Assembly: GCF_003345525.1 (NCBI RefSeq)
Contig: NZ_QQNH01000003.1
Location: forward strand, 62,001-126,000
From: Pelagibacterium lacus
GTDB taxonomy: Bacteria > Pseudomonadota > Alphaproteobacteria > Rhizobiales > Devosiaceae
Length of the DNA stretch: 64,000 nt
Direction of reading: 5' to 3'
A model generated the notes under the pieces. That model was not told the origin of the DNA and did no database searches. It saw nothing but the letters and a program-made list of their open reading frames with translations. Within the stretch, counting starts at the first letter, position 1. Every line of letters begins with the position of its first letter. Shown here piece after piece: positions 62,260 to 64,000 of the stretch. The translations under genes were made by a program, and so were the position numbers.

Positions 62260-63792
62260 TCATTGGGCGGGCGCGGCGGGTGCGTCCTCGCCTTCGAGGG
62301 TCAGCGCGTCGACCTCGTCGGCGACCGGCTGGTCGGGCTCCGCGGGGGCGCCACCGCCGCCGGTCAGGTCCATGGGATCGTCCGACAGCGTGTTGAGGAA
62401 AACGATCAGCGCGGCGCGGTCTTCCGGCGAGGAGAGGCCGGGGAAGCTCATCTTGGTGCCGGGGGCGAAATCGCGCGGGCTCTCGAAGAAGGCGTCGAGA
62501 TTGGCGGGGGTCCAGGTCTCGCCGGCCTCGCCCATCGCCGCCAGGGCGTCCGAATAGGCGAACTCGGCGTGGTGGGCGATCTCCTGGCCCACGATGTCGT
62601 AGATGCCCGGGCCGACGCGATTGGCGTTGGCGGCCGTATAGTCGTGACAGGCCTGGCAGCGCACGATCAGCGCCTGGCCCTGCTCGGGGGTCACCGAAGC
62701 GAGCAGCATGACGAGCTCGTCATCGGCAGGCGCGGCGGCTTCCTCTGCGGGGACAGCGGCTTCAGCAGCTTCAGCAGCTTCCTCAGCCGCCGGCTCTTCG
62801 GCGGCGGGTTCCTCGGCCGGCGCTTCGACGAGCGGGGTGGGATCGTCCGACAGCGTGTTGAGATAGACGATCAGCGCGGCGCGATCTTCCGGCGAGGAGA
62901 GACCGGGGAAACTCATCTTGGTGCCGGGAGCGAACGTGCTCGGGCTTTCGAAGAAGGCGTCGAGATTGGCGGGCGTCCAGGTCTCGCCATCGACGCCCAT
63001 GGCGGCCAGGGCGTCCGAATAGGCGAACTCGGCGTGGTGGGCGATCTCCTGGCCCACGATGTCGTAGATGCCCGGGCCGACGCGATTGGCGTTGGCGGCG
63101 GAATAGTCATGGCAGGCCTGGCAGCGCACGATCAGCGCCTGGCCCTGTTCCGGGGTCACCGAAGCAAGCAGCGTGCTGAGTTCGTCCTGGGCCGGCGCGG
63201 CGGCTTCATCCCCGGCGCCTTCGGCCGCCGGCTCCTCGGCGGGTGCTTCGGGCAGCGGATAGGGGTCGTCGGAATTTTCCCGCAGGAAGGCGATCAGATT
63301 GGCGCGGTCCTCGGGATTGGAGAGGCCGGCAAAGCTCATCTTGGTGCCCGGGGCGAAATTGCGCGGGCTTTCGAGGAAAGCGTCGAGATGCTCGTAATCC
63401 CAGACCTCGCCCTCGGCGCCCATCTCGGCCAGAACGTCGGAATAGGCAAAGCCGTCATGGCTGGCGATCGGGTGACCGACCACGCCATAAATGCCCGGGC
63501 CGGTGCGGTTGGCGTTCTCGGGGGAATAATCGTGACAGGCCTGGCAGCGGGCAATGAGGCCCTGGCCCGCAGAGGCCGACGCCGTCTGCATGCGCGCGGC
63601 GATGGGAGCGACGCCCGGCACCTCCTCGGCGCCTCCAGCCGCGCCATCCTCGACGGGCTCCGGCAGGGCGTAGCCCGCTCCGCGCCCTTCGATGGGCGCA
63701 TAGATTTCGTCGGCGATGAAGCCGACACCCATGACAAAGACCAGGGTGCCCAGAATGGCGCCGAAAATCTTGTTGACCTCAAAAGAATTCAT
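62260..63792 (-). CDS. Membrane-anchored cytochrome c with three tandem haem domains
   Basis: A 510-residue c-type cytochrome. The N-terminal helix (IFGAILGTLVFVMGVGF) is an uncleaved anchor as in CycM/cytochrome c-552. Three class I haem domains follow, each with CQACH (residues 83-87, 224-228, 379-383), the GPG-IY segment and an axial-Met GTKMSF (M152, M293, M448). Ala/Glu/Pro-rich linkers join them. Family members normally have one haem domain and about 180 residues. Domains 2 and 3 are nearly identical, so a recent duplication is likely. It probably shuttles electrons between the bc1 complex and an oxidase. Confidence 0.93.
   Translation of the reverse strand: MNSFEVNKIFGAILGTLVFVMGVGFIADEIYAPIEGRGAGYALPEPVEDGAAGGAEEVPGVAPIAARMQTASASAGQGLIARCQACHDYSPENANRTGPGIYGVVGHPIASHDGFAYSDVLAEMGAEGEVWDYEHLDAFLESPRNFAPGTKMSFAGLSNPEDRANLIAFLRENSDDPYPLPEAPAEEPAAEGAGDEAAAPAQDELSTLLASVTPEQGQALIVRCQACHDYSAANANRVGPGIYDIVGQEIAHHAEFAYSDALAAMGVDGETWTPANLDAFFESPSTFAPGTKMSFPGLSSPEDRAALIVYLNTLSDDPTPLVEAPAEEPAAEEPAAEEAAEAAEAAVPAEEAAAPADDELVMLLASVTPEQGQALIVRCQACHDYTAANANRVGPGIYDIVGQEIAHHAEFAYSDALAAMGEAGETWTPANLDAFFESPRDFAPGTKMSFPGLSSPEDRAALIVFLNTLSDDPMDLTGGGGAPAEPDQPVADEVDALTLEGEDAPAAPAQ
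62374..62697. repeat. Direct repeat copy B (haem domain 3 of the cytochrome)
   Basis: This 324-base stretch encodes residues 366-473 and is nearly the same as 62839-63162 (residues 211-318): 102 of 108 amino acids match, and the DNA is also close. The two copies are separated by 141 bases coding for the Ala/Glu-rich linker. Unit length is an exact multiple of three. Confidence 0.9.
62839..63162. repeat. Direct repeat copy A (haem domain 2 of the cytochrome)
   Basis: Partner of the repeat at 62374-62697. The first haem domain (residues about 75-177) is related but clearly more diverged, so copies A and B probably arose from a later duplication. Such long direct repeats could expand or contract by recombination. 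Confidence 0.9.
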
Positions 63793-64000
63793 AATCTCGG
63801 TCTCTCCGTACCGTTATCCCCGCCCGAGCCCCGGCAGCCGAACGCAAATTACGGCCCAGCTCCGACAAACCCGGCTGCACGAGGTTTGCACCCCTGCGCC
63901 AAAGGCTCGGATTCGCCTGCATGGCCCGCGCGCGGACTGTATAATGGAAGCCACGGCCCGCGCAACCGGCATAGGCCGGGTGCGACAATCCCGCAAGAGG
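63793..64000. promoter_or_regulatory. Upstream region of the cytochrome gene, no gene recognised
   Basis: The last 208 bases contain only weak minus-strand frames without coding character (Arg/Pro-rich shadow sequence). They presumably hold the cytochrome promoter and that of a gene beyond the window; TATAAT at 63941-63946 on the plus strand is a possible -10 element for the latter. Confidence 0.4.

Overview
The window is a GC-rich alphaproteobacterial chromosome segment. The set of operons (Zur-controlled znu locus, aerobic cobalamin genes, Entner-Doudoroff operon, deoxynucleoside catabolism with a bacterial ALDH16, split tad/cpa pilus locus, membrane-anchored cytochrome c) and the codon use fit Hyphomicrobiales, most likely a Devosia-like member. 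That placement is inference from family content; no rRNA or tRNA gene was seen. About 61 protein genes are supported, tightly packed, with many ATGA or TGATG overlaps and two convergent pairs whose TAG stops share one CTAG.

Layout. 1-2.8 kb: zinc uptake, znuA divergent from znuC-znuB-zur over a double Zur-like dyad. 2.8-4.2 kb: DUF486 membrane protein and an aldo/keto reductase. 4.3-19.9 kb: cobalamin synthesis, opened by a cobalamin riboswitch (cobW-cobN-cobO, then cbiG, cobK, cobA-cobB-cobQ-cobD, cobU), interrupted by an exported hypothetical protein, a metal efflux gene with its MerR regulator, and a LacI-family regulator. cobN carries an in-frame palindromic repeat. 20-25.1 kb: sugar kinase-zwf-pgl-edd, the Entner-Doudoroff route. 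25.1-27 kb: GNAT, membrane J-protein, VWA protein. 27.2-30.2 kb: a three-gene kinase/receiver/kinase signalling operon.

30.2-33.9 kb: an uncharacterised three-gene minus-strand operon (TelA-like helical protein, DUF6384 membrane protein, coiled-coil protein with a Gly/Arg/Phe-rich tail), the best candidate for an undescribed system. 34.1-47.9 kb: a CoxG-like protein, then a nucleoside uptake and salvage operon (BMP-family ABC transporter, cdd, purine nucleoside phosphorylase, deoC, ALDH16, a DUF433/DUF5615 toxin-antitoxin-like pair, deoA, deoB, upp). Together these import nucleosides, cleave them, and convert deoxyribose 5-phosphate to glyceraldehyde 3-phosphate and acetate. 48-59.7 kb: HAD hydrolase and a tad pilus locus in which no cpaD is seen. 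59.9-64 kb: M17 aminopeptidase, hydroxyacid dehydrogenase and a three-haem cytochrome c built by tandem duplication.
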